Part shown: positions 23,143-36,289 of the stretch, piece after piece | Layout of the letters: the number at the start of each line of letters is the position of its first letter | How positions within the stretch are numbered: the stretch's first letter is position 1 | Origin: Chionis minor | Lineage: Eukaryota > Chordata > Aves > Charadriiformes > Chionididae | Direction: 5' to 3' | Assembly: GCA_013398295.1 (NCBI GenBank) | Contig: VZSF01009117.1 | Location: 62,001-126,000, forward strand | Length of the DNA: 64,000 nt | Translations under genes and position numbers: made by a program | Notes under the pieces: model-generated | Told to the model about the DNA's origin: nothing | Seen by the model: only the letters and a program-made list of their open reading frames with translations | Databases searched by the model: none

Positions 23143-26100
23143 CTCAATATCCCAGTGGGGAAGGGGAGAGAATGAAATAGTATAAACACACATGCAGATG
23201 TATACTCTATGCTGTGTACGTATTAAATGCCACACACTTGGAGATATGCAATTTAAGATGCATTCTTAGGAGAATTTATGAAAAGAATCATGAGGATGTG
23301 ACAAAAGGCACATTATAAAAGCAATTTATCACACGGATTTCACAGGATGGTGCATTTTCATCTTATATATGCACAGCTTTATTTATTTATTTATTCCAAA
23401 TGTACTATTCCACCAAAATTGTGATAAGCAGGATGAGAAAGAGAAATACAGTACTGAGGTGTCTTTTTCACCCTGGTAAACACTGAATGTTTTTTTAAGG
23501 AAGACAAGACATTGCACTGCTGATTTTTTCATGTGAAAATATTTTATGTAAAGTCAATATTGAGATTCACATTAAAGCTTAAATACAAGTATTAAGAGAA
23601 ATTCCTCAGAGATATCTGTTTGGATCAACTTCTTTAAAAGTGTGCAGCATGGCTAGAGAAGAGAAAAATTGGATATTGTAGTTAAGTATTTACCTCGGAG
23701 ATGATACTTATTAAATTATTAGCACATTATTACTATTTCAGATGTTTTCCACAATTTATGGAAAGAGTAAAATAAAAGACTGTTATAGGAGTTTTCTAAG
23801 TGAATTATATTTTACTGCTACCTAAATCCATGTAATATTTATAAGATAAGAACTTAATTATATGAGTCTGAATGACAAACAAGCTGTAGTGTGTAGTTAC
23901 TAAAACAGCTCCATAGTTTATCTTAACTAGGGCTAAAAAACTCAAATTGTCAAATCTTAACAAGCTGATCCCGGTTGGATATCATGTTATATATTTGGGA
24001 TCTATTTGGGAAGTTAAAGAAACTCTACCTCTGATAATCCCCAAATAAAATTTATGCACAAATAAATTAATCTCATGATCTCAAAGTAATTTCTAATATG
24101 GTTTTAGTCCCTTTCCAAGGACAATCTGCATTCCAGATCCAATTCAGCACATCTGCAAAACAATCCAGCAACCTTCTGGAGCTAGAAGTGTAGTATCCAA
24201 GATACATGTTGATGTAACCAAGGTGTATGTTGAAATTGTATCTATTTACACCTCTGGACTCAATGAAAGGAATCTCACCATGTTTAGTTCTCTGGACAAT
24301 TAAAACAGAGCTCAAATAAAACATATCAAGTTTAAACTTCTTTGGAGTGAAAAACTCTCTGCCAGAAACAACTCCCAAATGAAATAACCTAATCTTTCCT
24401 GTGCCCTCAGTAATTCACAGGGCTGGACTCCATCATCTTTTAGTTGAGTTACTGGAGGATTTAGTATTACTGAAAGGAAAACACTATTCTGTTCTGCAGA
24501 AACAGAAGTGGAGAAAAACAACCAAAAGAACTTTCAGTGTTTACTGACCAGGTGTGTAATCATAGACCTATTAAGCAGTATTTTTTTTCTTTCCTGTGTG
24601 CTCCTATATTATGTAGAACTGTTGAGACATGTCATTAAACCTCCCTTCCTCAGCATTGTGTATTTGCTACAGAATAAATCTATAAGATTGTGCTGCAGTG
24701 TAGAGGGGGCAATTCGAATGGAATTCAATCAATTGCTAAAAAAAAAAATCATCTCTTTCTGAACAGTTAATTTGGATTGTGCTCTACTGCTTAAAATAAA
24801 GTACAAAGTACTTTTACTTTTAACATTGTTAGAAAGTTACTGTCAAGAGGGTTTTCATCTGGTTAGTAAATTATTTTTTCTAAATCTTTAAGAACCCTTT
24901 CAGTGTGCATTCACTTTTTTGTGAATTTGTATTGTAGCAAAGACTTTAAAAATATTTTAACAAAAATACATGTGGATAATAATCCATGGAATATTACTTA
25001 CATTTTCATTTCCATCTGTTTTATTTACACTAATCTATATATCATGCAGGATTGTGAACATCCCTCTGTACTTTATTTTAGCCATACTTGCATAAAAATC
25101 ATTAAAACAATAAAAGTAGAATAGTTACCTGATTAAAATAAAAATAATAATTTTAAAATTCAATCAAAAAGTGAAAAAAATATTTTGGTTACAATCCAAA
25201 TTTATAGATATATCCTAAAATTAACAAACAATCTAATGACAGAAACTTAATGAGAAAAAATATTTACTGAATGGAAAACATACAACACCAAAAAATTTCA
25301 TAAACATTGCAGCCTCTCCACAGAGAATTCACATCAGGGCAAAACAAATGATTATATTTTTTGTAAATACTGTGAAGAGACTGACTTCTTTCCCACCAAT
25401 TTCTATAAATGCCTTAATCACCACAGCTTAAGTGGATCAATTAAATATTTTCACACACAGAAAGAATCCACTGAGCAGCTTTCATACTTGATGTAAAGAA
25501 AACATCCCACACAACTAACTAGGTAACTAACTAACTATTTGTCTGTCTGTCTATCTATCTATCATAATTTGAAAAAAAACTTTATCTGTACTTGTAAACT
25601 AAGTTAAAATTAAGGACTTTGCCTACAGGAAGCTGGAAGCACCTCTACAAAATCAATATCTAATGAAGTTTAAAGCAGGGCATGAGGGCCTGGGAAAGAC
25701 TTTGGGGTCACAGAGCTGCTATAACATGGCACAGAGCCACAATAACACCCGCCAATGCTAATGGAAAAAAAGAGGTTAAAACCCCTCAAAAATTATAGAG
25801 ATAAATTCATGCCCCTATTGTACAGTGAAAAATCACAATTTTTCATACAGCTTAGAAATGCAAATTTACAATGATCTTAAGTAAGCTGAGTTAAATTCAG
25901 TCATACTGGCAAACAATAACTCTCTGAATTCTTTGCCAAAATTTTGCCTTGATATTCGGCATATTCATTGTCTTTTGTAGCTGCTCCTTTCTATAACAAA
26001 TAATGGAAAATATCAATTTTGGTCATTTTCGTCTTGTATTTTACAGCTATTTTACACAGGGTAATTTCTTTACAATTTTTGTGAAAAAAAGAGGCAAAAC

Positions 26101-26785
26101 CAGTAAATAAAAAAGTACTGATGCAAAGAGGTATTTAGTTCTCAGAGTTATGAAATAGACTAGGGAAAGTTGCAGCTGCTTACCACCTATTCTAGTCATG
26201 CTGTGATGGCACAGGACAGAAAAGGAATTCTGTTTAGACCTTTTCTTTGTCTTTCAGTAGAGGACATGCTTTTTGAGAGCTGCTTCAATCCAAAATAGTG
26301 AACTGGAAAACTATCAAGTTCCATACTCTCCTGTGACTTCTTACTACTAAAACACTCATGTGTTTCATGAAAACTAAACCCCTGAATTTCAGATATGAAA
26401 AATTCTGTGTCAGTTTGAGCTAAAGTGATTACAGATAAAATAACACAATAAACCAATTCCTGATACAAATAACTATCTGAATTTACACTTGAACATAGCT
26501 TCATGTACATAGCTAATATATACTCCTAGATCTTCTGAATTGCATTTGCTATTCAAGCACAGCTACACACACTCATAAGCACACCCACACAAAGATCTAT
26601 TGATACTAATTGAAAAAAAATTAGAATCTTCCATCACTACATAATAAAGCTTGGTAGTGAACTGTAATTTGATTACTACCAATACCTAGCTTCCATACGA
26701 CAGCAACTGCTAGTTGCCGGGTAATTGCTTACCATGGCTCTTGATTAACTGTTCAAGAATGCATAGAATTTCTAGGGTTATGACC
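23143..26785. other. Unique AT-rich DNA, no gene seen
   Basis: No coding signal. A compound tetranucleotide repeat lies at 25513-25563 and a short (attt)n patch near 23380-23395. The longest frames (101-104 codons, minus strand, 24073-24378 and 26196-26510) carry no recognisable motif. Confidence 0.65.
25513..25563. repeat. Compound tetranucleotide microsatellite
   Basis: A run of aact units with one interruption is followed by gtct and then atct units, about 51 bp in all. It is likely length-variable. Confidence 0.9.
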
Positions 26786-28075
26786 TTTGGAAGGAGGGCA
26801 GGCAATTCAGGAGGACTACAAGGATGTCATGAGGTAATGCAGAGAGAAAATTAGAAGGGCCAAAGTCCAGATGAAACTTAATCTGGCTACTGCTGTAAAA
26901 GACAATAAAAAATGTCTCTCTAAATACATGGACAACAAAAGGAGAGCTAAAGAGAATCTCCATCCTTTAATGCCTTCTTTGCCTCAGTCTTTAACAGTAA
27001 GACCAGTTGTGCTCTGGGTATCCAGCCCCCTGAGTGAGAAGACAGAGATGGGGAGCAGAATGAAGCCACCATGTTCCAAGGGGAAATGGTTAGAAGCTTG
27101 CTACGCCACTTAAACACACACAGACTATGGGGCCAGATGGGATCCACTCGAGGGTACTGAGGGAGCTGGCAGAAGTGCTCACCAAGTCACTTTCCATCAT
27201 TTATCAACAATCCTGGCTAACCGGGGTGGTTCCAGTTGGCTGATGAACAAGTAAAAGGCTCTACATGTTGTTTACCTGAACTTTAGTAAAGCCTTTGACA
27301 TCGTTTCCCACAGCATTCTCCTGGAGAAACTAGCTGCTCATGGCTTGGACGGGGGTACTCTTGGCTGGGTAAAAAACTGGTTGAAAGGCCAGCCCAAAGA
27401 TTTGTGGCGTATCCAGTGGGCAGCCAGTCACAAGTGGTGTTCCCTAGGGCTTGGTATTGAGGTCGGTTCTGCTTAGTATCTTTAACAACGATCTGGATGA
27501 GAGGATTGAGCGCACCCTCAGTAAGCTTGCAGACAACACAAAAAAGTTGGGTGGGAGCGCTGACCTGCTTGAGGGTAGGAAGGCTCTACAGAGGGATCTG
27601 GACAGACTGGATCAATGGGCCAAGGCCAATGGTATGAGGTTCAACAAGACCAAGTGCCGGGTCCTGCACTTGGGTCACAACAACCCCATGTAGCACTACA
27701 GGCTTGGGGAAGAGTGGCTGGAAAGCTGCATGGCAGAAAAGGACCTGGGGGTGTTTGTCAGCAGAAAGCTGAATATGAGCCAGCAGTGTACCCAGGTGGC
27801 CAAAAAAGGCCAACAGCATCCTGGCTTGTACCAGGAGTAGTGTTTCCAGCAGGATTAGGGAAGTAATTGTCCCTTTGCACTCAGCACTGGTGAGGTTGCA
27901 CCTTGAACACTGTGTTCGGTTTTGGGCCTCTCGCTACAAGAAGGACGTTGAGGTGCTGGAGCATGTCCAGAGAAGAGCAACAAAGTTTGTGAAGGGTCTA
28001 GAGCACAAGTCTCATGAGGAGCGGCTGAGGGAACTGGGGTTGTTTAGCCTGGTGAAAAGGAGGCTGAGGGAAGTA
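26786..28075 (+). mobile_element. CR1 LINE, plus strand, lacking its 3' end
   Basis: The left edge lies in the linker upstream of the RT domain (ggaaggagggcaggcaattc). Motifs in order are MGPDGIHSRVLRELAEVL in fragments, KAFDIVSHSILLEKLAAHG (about 27291-27347), [10 protein letters not shown] (27526 onward, catalytic FADD changed), [31 protein letters not shown], and [19 protein letters not shown] with [10 protein letters not shown]. Against remembered CR1 order there are two internal deletions. One is near 26969, where the text goes from catccttta straight to atgccttctt. The other is near 27240, where the GNYRP block is missing. After about 28075 similarity stops, so the final few hundred bases, including the 3' UTR and terminal octamers, are absent. 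That is unusual for CR1, which is normally 5'-truncated. Confidence 0.93.
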
Positions 28076-29384
28076 CTTGGCGATCTCACAAAACTAATTG
28101 TAACAGTAACAATCTTGTTGTTTGTTCATCATGTCAAATTATTTCAGAAAGCCTTATATTTTGTGAATTTACTTGCATGCTTCAAAGTAGAAAAATGAAC
28201 TGTCATTTAGGGTACGCATGCAAATGTTGCTCCTTTTCTTACAAGCTCATGAGTTTTGTCTTGCTTTGGAAAAGCTTGGATATGTTCTTGGCTAGCTCTA
28301 TTACACTGCTTCACTTCTATACAAGAAAAAAATTCCAAATTCGGGAATCAGAAAGTTAAACAGAAAATTCTGAAACATTTGGCTTCGATTCAGAGTTGGT
28401 ATCAGAGACGCTGTTTGGACTCCAAATGCTCAACATTATCTTCAGGGAGAGGCAGTAGGGCGGTCCATACTTTTCACAATAGCACATCCTCTCTTGACTT
28501 CTCAGCTGTCCTGACTTTCCCAGTTTGAGATACCTCTAACAGAAACTCCCTACTAAGCTCTGGAAAGCTCTAAGTTCCTGAACTATCAATCTAAAAGGGA
28601 TTCAGAAGAAATGATAAGGCATTTCTCTTGCAGGACAAACTATTTTCTTCCCTTTCTAGTCTCTGTTTCAGATGAAGTGTTCCAAAACTGTATGGACAAT
28701 TAATGCAACAGGTTTCAGAAAGAGAGTGTCTTAATTTTGTCTCTCAACTTTTTGCTTATGAAAACCTAAAATTCTCCAAACAAATTTTGCGATGTGGGTC
28801 TGATCCTTCTTCTGCTCCACTGAGGTCATGTGTGAAGCTGATTAAGACATCCAGCTTAGCATAACACTTAACAAGTGAATAAAAGAAAAACAATGATTTT
28901 TGGTTTCTTTTGTATATTCCTTGAAGATGGAAGATATCAGAATACAGTAGATGCCCTGAATAAAGTCACAGAGGTATCACAGGTTCTATTCATAGAATTT
29001 TTTTGTTTGCCTTTCTAAATCTGAACTGAACCATCACTATTTTCATAGGATAAGATTTAGCTTTCAGTATTCTCAATTTTGGCAGTAGCTTTGCAAATGC
29101 AAGTGCAAGGTAAGTAGTGGATTCTGTTATAAGACTAAAGAGACTCAGGCCTCCAGTGAAAATACTGTCATACTACACTTCAAATACACTTCCTCAATGT
29201 ACACGAAGATCACTTAAACTCCATCACTATAGTCTGAAACAGGCAGCTACTGAACTAGTTGCTTCTTAATATCTTATTTTTTAATCCTTAAGGATGGGTG
29301 ATCCATGGTGGCAACTTAGACTTGAATTTTTAGAGCTAAAAAGCACTAGGGAAATTCACGTTTGCTTACTGGATGTGAGTGTAT
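28076..29384. other. Unique DNA, no gene seen
   Basis: No coding feature. The 90-codon frame at 28256-28528 has no domain. A possible ancient repeat relic lies at 28796-28846. Confidence 0.6.
28796..28846 (+). repeat. Possible ancient palindromic repeat relic
   Basis: The order gtctgatccttcttctgct, then ccactgaggtcatgtg resembles the gatcctgctcccactgaagtc-type core of old palindromic repeats seen in many sauropsid genomes. It is short and diverged; similarity is by memory only. Confidence 0.3.
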
Positions 29385-30560
29385 GGAGTGACTACATCAG
29401 TGAACAAGGGAAGCTGTATGTCGTCTATCTGGACTTCTGTAAGGCCTTTGACATCGTCCCCTGCAACATCTTCTCTCTAAATTGGAGAGATTAATGGATT
29501 TGATGGATGGACTCTTCATTGCATAAAGAATTGACTGAATGTTCGCATCCAGTGGGTAGTGGTCAATGGCTCAATGTCCAGGTGGAGATTGGTGACAAGT
29601 GGTGACCCTCAGGGGTTTGTATTGGAACCAGGACTGTTAAATGCCTTCATCAGTGACTTAGAAGGTGGTATTGAGTGCAACTTCATCAAGTTTGCAGACA
29701 ACACCCAAGCTGAGTGGTTAGGTTGACATGTCTGAGGGACAGGATGCCATCCAGAAGGACCTAGACAAACTCAAGAAGTGGGCCCATGTGAACCTCATGA
29801 GGTTCAACAAGGCTGAGTGCAGGGTCCTGCACCTGGGTCAGGGCAAACCGTCATATCAGTACAGGCTGGGGAATGAAGGGATTGAGAGCAGCCCTGCCAA
29901 GAAGGACTTAGGAGTACTGATGGATGAAAAGCTGGACATGAGCCGGCACTATGCCCTTGCAACACAGAAGACCAACCATCTCCTGGGCACATCAAAAGTA
30001 GCATGGACAGCAGGTTGAGGGAGGTGATTCTAGCCCTCTACTCCACTCCAGTGAGATCCCACCTGGAGTACTGTGTCCAGCTCTGGGGTCCTCAGCACCA
30101 GAAAGACATGGACTTGTTGCAGAACGGCCAGAGGAGGGCCACAAAAATGATCAGTGGGATGGAACACCTCTCCTACGAGGAAAGGCTGAGAGAGTTGGGG
30201 TTTTTCAGCCTGGCGAAGAGAAGGCTCTGGGGAGACCTTACTGTGGCCTTTCAATATCTGAAAGGGGGCTTGTAAGAAAGACAGGGACAAACTTTTTAGC
30301 AGGGCCTGTTGCTGTAGGACAAGGGAAAATTATTTTAAACTGAAAGAGGGTAGATCTACACTAGATATAATGAAGAAATTTTATACAATGAGGTTGGTGA
30401 AACACTGGAACAGCTTGTCCAGAGATGTGGTAGATGTCCCATCCATGTAAACATTCAAGGTCAGGTTGGACAGGGCTCTGAGTAACCTGATCTAGTTGAA
30501 GAAACTCATTGCGGAGGGGTTGGACTAGATGACCTTCCAACCCACACTATGCTATGATTC
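29385..30560 (+). mobile_element. CR1 LINE, 5'-truncated, plus strand
   Basis: It starts just before the KAFD block (tcgtctatctggacttctgt encodes VYLDFCKAFD, about 29420-29452). It continues through FADNT (29691-29705, catalytic Asp changed), [92 protein letters not shown] and GFFSLAKRRLWGDL. It ends with ctagatgaccttccaaccca and actatgctatgattcc at about 30560. Frameshifts and stops interrupt the ORF at about 29494, 29728 and 30018. The subfamily is close to, but distinct from, that of 16004-17672. It is inactive. Confidence 0.95.
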
Positions 30561-32660
30561 CACTGCTGAAACTGACAACCAGCATATTATTCTACTGTTC
30601 TTTTTTTTTCTCCTTTTCAATGAAGTATTTCTCACAGCATTCTGCTCTTGTGGGTAAGTGGTTATCTACAAGACAGTTTGAGCAGTATGTGTGGAAGTGA
30701 CATACATAGTCATTTCATTGAGAACCTTACTCATCCTCTCTCTTTCTCAGTATCATGAAGAAGAAAGAACAGCAGTATTTACAGTAATTATTGGGATGAC
30801 AGAAATTTTCTGTTACATTGAAATAAGGGAGCAGTGTGGGATTTCAAGTTTAGCAGGTCTAAAATTCAGAAAAAGACTTAAAGGTGGGTAGTATAAAGGA
30901 GTATGGATTTGTACCTTGATTACTTCTATTTATCTATTATGATGATTGCTAATTTCATTTATAGGATTTCACATAAAATTAGTGGAGGAATAATGCTAGA
31001 TTATTTGCCAGTTTTTCACATACCAAATTTGTTTCTTTTTCATTACGAAAGGGGGAACCGTGAGCTGTAAGTACTATCTCCTCCCTCTTCAATGATGCAT
31101 TTACTGTAACTCCCATTCCATGTTATTAAAGCTCTTAATAACTGAAGATATACTTTAGTTCTTCCTAGTCGCTGCAATAGCAGTTAGAGAACCAGAGTTA
31201 TAAGGAGTGCCTAAGGGCTCAAGCCATGTCACAGGGAAGTCAAGAAGAAAACTGATTCACATAACTGGGACTTGAATTAGTCCTAAATACACAGAAGAAA
31301 ATCCAACTGTTCTATAGTTCTTATGTTCAGTTTACAATTCAAACAATCCTTATGAGCACAGGCAAGTTAGAAGTAGCAATAAGAATTGTCTGTAATTTAT
31401 TCTGAAGTTAAAGTTACTCTAAGCAAGTAGGAGGAGAAGCTAGAAACTGAAGAGATACTGTGAATAATGAGGACTTTTATTAATAACAACACAGAGAAAG
31501 TTATGGCCAGCTATTACCACAGGCATTATTTACACCATTTGATTTGCAATATCAGTAAACTATTTCTTTAAATTAAGTTACAAAAATGAGTGTTTATAGG
31601 AACTGTGGGATAAACAGATTTATGTCCAGTATGTTGTTTTTATAAGACTCCTGAAAGAAGGTAAAAAAAGGTCTCTTGCAATAACAGTTTCACATAATGA
31701 AATCAAATCAAGCTATTAAACTTAGTGCAGATATAGCAGTGCAGGTAGGAGGGAAAGTCCTGACTTCATGTATAGAAAGTTATAGGATTATAAAAAGAAC
31801 CATCAGCACCCTTCATACTATGTTCAGAACACCTGATCTCCTTGATTTTTGTACTGGCAAGAACAGTACCTGCTTCCTCACTTCTTCTGGAATATAATGT
31901 GTCTCACAGAGAATAAACATCGTAATTTTCTTCCTCTGAGAAACTCAATTGATGCTGTCTCATGCCTGACTTGTTCTTGTCCTGAAGGAGACTGGAAAAA
32001 AAATTCAACTCACCAAAGCAAAACTCCAAAGAGATTCTTTGCTGGGTTATGGCATACAGGGTGATTGGTCTGTATTGTCTTCATCCTAGCCTACTGGGTA
32101 ATCACTACCTGACCTCCACTCTAAGTTTTCTGTTCACCTATATTTTAATACAAGTTACATAAGAACTACATAGCTACTGAACTTTAGTGCAGGACACTAT
32201 AAAATTAGTTCTTTCTTCATGATAACACATTGCAGAAGTTGAAGTTAATTGACATAAAAGAGTCTACACTGACTAACATAGAAGCATATTGCTCTGCAAT
32301 GGTTAGCATCATTTTGTTTTTCCCTGGAAGACTGTATCTTACATGAAAAGCTCTATGCTATGTTTAACACTATGCTTTCTGCATTAGTGTGCTGATGACT
32401 CAAGGTTATTAGTGGAAAAATTCAACTACAGAGCAATACAAGACAACAATTGTCATAAACAAAGAGCACACGCAGCCTCCTGATACCTTTACATTTTCAA
32501 GAATCCATAGCTGTTTTGTTATGATTGCTTTTGCTTCAAGGGAGTGATAGTGACATTGATGAAGATAATATTGAGATGCTGTCAAGATATACTACAAAGA
32601 CAGCTCCTCTTGTGTTCTTAAGACTTAGTTCTCGTTTTGTTCCATTTTGAGAAAGAGTAT

Positions 32661-32790
32661 TGGATCTTGATCCAGTACCACTGAAATCAATATGACAGAT
32701 GTTTCTCTGGATCATGATATGATGCTTACTTTTTTCGTTATAATGTAAAATTGAATAGTTGCTCTGAAGTCAGCAGAGTTGATAAAACTT
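32661..32790. repeat. Possible ancient palindromic repeat relic
   Basis: Two blocks, gatccagtaccactgaaatc near 32669-32688 and tctgaagtcagcagagtt near 32763-32780, resemble the two inward-facing cores of old sauropsid palindromic repeats built around an actgaagtcaatgg-like motif. The alignment is loose and unverified. Confidence 0.3.
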
Positions 32791-33213
32791 ATTTAAGGAA
32801 TTGTCCCAGCAAATGTGTCATTGACCTCAGTGTGAGTAGCTTTTAGTGATAAGATACAAATAACATGTCTAGATATGTACACATATGACTGTTTATATTT
32901 TCTTTCATTTACAAGACAATAGCGATTCAACCTGAAGCAGCAGAAAACGCCAATGTGATTCTGTCAGAGATACTGCCAGTATGTGCTCTTATGGAAACTA
33001 ATAATGTTCTGGAATAACCTTGCTGAAGTCACTTGATTTAGTTGGTTATGTTTGAGACATCATATACTGTATTTACTTGAGAGGAGAGATTACATGCTGC
33101 ATGTAGGTGCACTTTAAAAATGCAACTGCTAATGTGACCTAGTTGGTCTTCATAGAGAAAGTCTTGGAAGAAATTACAACTAAAAACATAACAGAGTAAA
33201 ACAATGAGAGAGC

Positions 33214-33273
33214 AATCCTTTGGGTTTGGAACAAAGGATTTAAAAGAGTACTACCTCGCTTACATGAGGTAGT
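33214..33273. other. Two adjacent perfect short hairpins
   Basis: The first has a 9-bp stem (aatcctttg / caaaggatt) with a 9-nt loop, 33214-33240. The second has an 8-bp stem (actacctc / gaggtagt) with an 8-nt loop, 33250-33273. Both stems are perfect but too short for a microRNA precursor, and no transcription signal is visible. Confidence 0.5.
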
Positions 33274-33365
33274 CAGATCAAATATTTTGTCTACTCTATT
33301 TTACCTCATTAGTTTTCGGTGAGCATCAGACTTTTATTGGAAGGCAAAATGTAAAATAGTTTATA

Positions 33366-33448
33366 CAGAATCACCATATCACCTAAGTTGGAAGAGACCT
33401 TTAAGATCATTGAGTTCAACCATAAACCTAACACTGCCAAAACCACTG
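33366..33448 (-). mobile_element. CR1 3'-end fragment, minus strand
   Basis: Inverted CR1 3' UTR: acagaatcaccatatcacct, aagttggaagagacc, aagatcattgagttcaacc, then taacactgccaaaaccac. The match ends at about 33448. Mutations in the terminal octamers suggest an old insertion. Confidence 0.9.
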
Positions 33449-36289
33449 CATACACATTGATCATAAGGTGTTTGATTCTGAGACAAGCTCTAACCTGGCA
33501 TATTTTTTACCCACAAATGTGGTAGTGTTATTTAGGTACATGTGTATGTCACAGGAAGTTGTACAGGGCAGGGAGTTAGATAAAGAGTTAGTCTACTCTA
33601 GTTTACATGTGACTGAGGCTTTACCATTAGTCTAGCTTGTAGGAAAAAACAGCAGTAAAGGAAACATTATCTCCCTTTATGATCAGAGGAGCACAGGTTT
33701 GCTTCTTTCAGACCCTGAGAGAGCTTAAAAAAAGATGAACTAGTCTTACAGACACTCTATAGCCAGTCATATGCATGACTATGGATTAGGCTTTTAAAAA
33801 ACTTGTTCTTATCATAGGCAAACTTCAGGTTATCTTCAAAAAAGTCATTGCTATTCACCTTAATCATGTTTCCTGCATTACCAAAAGATAGGATGGGAAA
33901 TGAACAACAAAAAGAAAAGTACTATTCTAGTGCTAATTGCCTGAATATTTCTGCTATTGTAAAGGTATCTGCAGACCAAATAAATGAGATTCAGTTCTCA
34001 GACATAACTTAAAATCATTATTCTAACATCAAAACAACAGCTTCCACTCTCCTTTAATTCCATGCAGTCAAGGGAGTTAAACAAAAGAAAGGGGAAGTAT
34101 TTCCTTTACTTACTGGTAGACTGAAATATTTTCTTTCAAAATCGTTCATAATGAGCCCCTAGTACAGATTTGCAGTCTGATCATCTGACGTTCAGTCATT
34201 GTTTGCTTTTATGGGGTGACAGTGAACACCATTTCTCAGCTGCTGTTTCCCTGCTTTTGGGAGTCCATTTTGACCCCAAAAGCATTAACCCAGCCAGCTT
34301 GCATTTCTTCCTGTACTGTCATGTAAGATGTACTCTATACAAAATAAGGAACATCGACCTTGAAAGGAAAGGGGGAGGGGGAGGGAATAATAAATCCCAC
34401 AACCAAACCCATTCAACAGCCCAGACCAAGATCTAAGCTCTGTCAAAATGATTTCTTATTCCATTTTACTGAAGCAGTGCCATGCTTTATCACTTCAGAG
34501 TTCATGTCTTACAGCTGAGGCAGCCCACTTGAATTGGTAAGTTGTTTAGTTAAAGTATACACGTGATTCACATTGTCAGCACGACTTAAAAGGAAAGAAC
34601 ATTTTACAGGTAAAGTGCAGCTGCAACTGCGACAGGAAGCTGAAATACAAACCACTAAAGCATGTATAAGTAATTGCAGTGTGTTTCCCTATGCTCCTCC
34701 TCTTCCCCATTTACAGAAATACTATAGTCAGATTCATGACACTGGTGGAGGTAGCAGCTTTAGATTTTCTGGGAGCTTCTGCTGAAGTCTCACAAATGTA
34801 AGCGAAATTGGTCAATCTTAGCTAAACTTAAGGTACTACTACTGGCCGTATCATTACATCACCGCACACACATTTGTACACAAACTGCAATATAAGGTGG
34901 AGAAATGCTGAATTTGCCTTGTGAGTGTGAAATGTGCAGATGCTGAAACACCTAAATATATTGTGACTATAAAAAAGCATTTTCGAAGTCACCAAAGTCC
35001 TCAGTTTACAACCATTAAAGTTTACACTTCATTACATCTGCTCAGAAGTAGTTGTGCTTATTTATAGATATTTTTACAGAGATGGGTTGAGTTGCTTAGC
35101 TTCTGCAGTCCAGTCAGGGTGCTGCTTTAATAGGATAGATCAAGTATTGCCATACAGGCATGTACTTATTTTTTTAAAGCAAAAAGCTCTATATTAAATT
35201 GTAAACCATACCTAAAAAGAGCTATTTGCTCAAACAGCAAGGAAATCAAAGGCTTTCTTCTTGGAAATCTGGATCCAGAATGCTAGATGTGCCTCGTAAC
35301 TCTGTTTAATTTTTTTTTTTAATGCAATTGAAAAATCTTGTGAAGGCAATGTTGAAAATTGAGCTCATTTTTTATTACACTGCAGTACAGTACAAAACTC
35401 CATGCATTTCATGTAAATTAACAACATTCTCAGACTACAATGAATCTAAACACTCCTCTATCTGTACTTTGTGAAAAGTGAATAAATAAAAACTTGAAAG
35501 TAATGCAAATGAAGTCACTGAGAAAAGATCAATAAAATTCAGAACTAGGTCAAAAGTGAATGCATTACTGTTCAATATAGTTCTGTCTTAGCTTTTAATG
35601 TTCGCCTTCTTTTGTTCTTTCTGCCAATTGATTATCTTTCAGTAAAGTTTACACGTTACCTTTAAATGTTAATAATGCATAAATATTAAACACACCATTG
35701 TAAAGTTAGCAACACTATTAATAACCTCAATCTCTGTAGGCGATACTAGAAATTACCAAGATCAGTATCAGTAGTCAGAATCACAAAAATCCTGTCTTTC
35801 TGGAATTGATAGCAATAAACAATGGAAAAGGTACAACCGGTATTTAATACAGCCATCTCTCCCTACAGAATTGTACAGAATAGGGAAACTGGTGTTAAGA
35901 AAGAAAAGCCAACACTTTAAATAAGACCTCCTTCTTAATAGTTCACTATTTTCTATCCTTTTGTCTGTATATATATATATCATCTGTACGTATTTATAAA
36001 ATCCTGTAACGACTTTAAAACATTACATATTCTGAATAGCTTAGTAGTATTTTGTTCTCTAGTTAGCCCAAGAAAAAAAACCTAAATCAACCCTCTGCAG
36101 CACTGACAGGCAGAAATGTTATTGCCAGATTCCCCACTGCTGATCCCCATCAGGCAGGGCATTGTTAAAAAAAGCAGGCAAAGACTTACACGTGCACAGT
36201 TGCTCTAGATTTCAGTCCCACTAGGTGACAACAGCTAGCTAAAATATACATGTGCAATAAGCTTTACACTCCCCCAAGTGTGCTAAATC
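33449..36289. other. Unique DNA, no gene seen
   Basis: No recognisable coding or repeat feature. A purine-rich run with three G-blocks lies at about 34365-34385. Confidence 0.6.

Larger units (their letters stand above)
30561..33365. other. Unique AT-rich DNA, no gene seen
   Basis: Open frames are at most about 70 codons and look random. Two small perfect hairpins lie side by side at 33214-33273, and a possible ancient repeat relic lies at 32661-32790. Confidence 0.6.

Noticed and set aside
33265..33273. let-7-like microRNA
   Set aside because: Only the first nine bases match; the stem is 8 bp and the rest of the mature sequence is absent.
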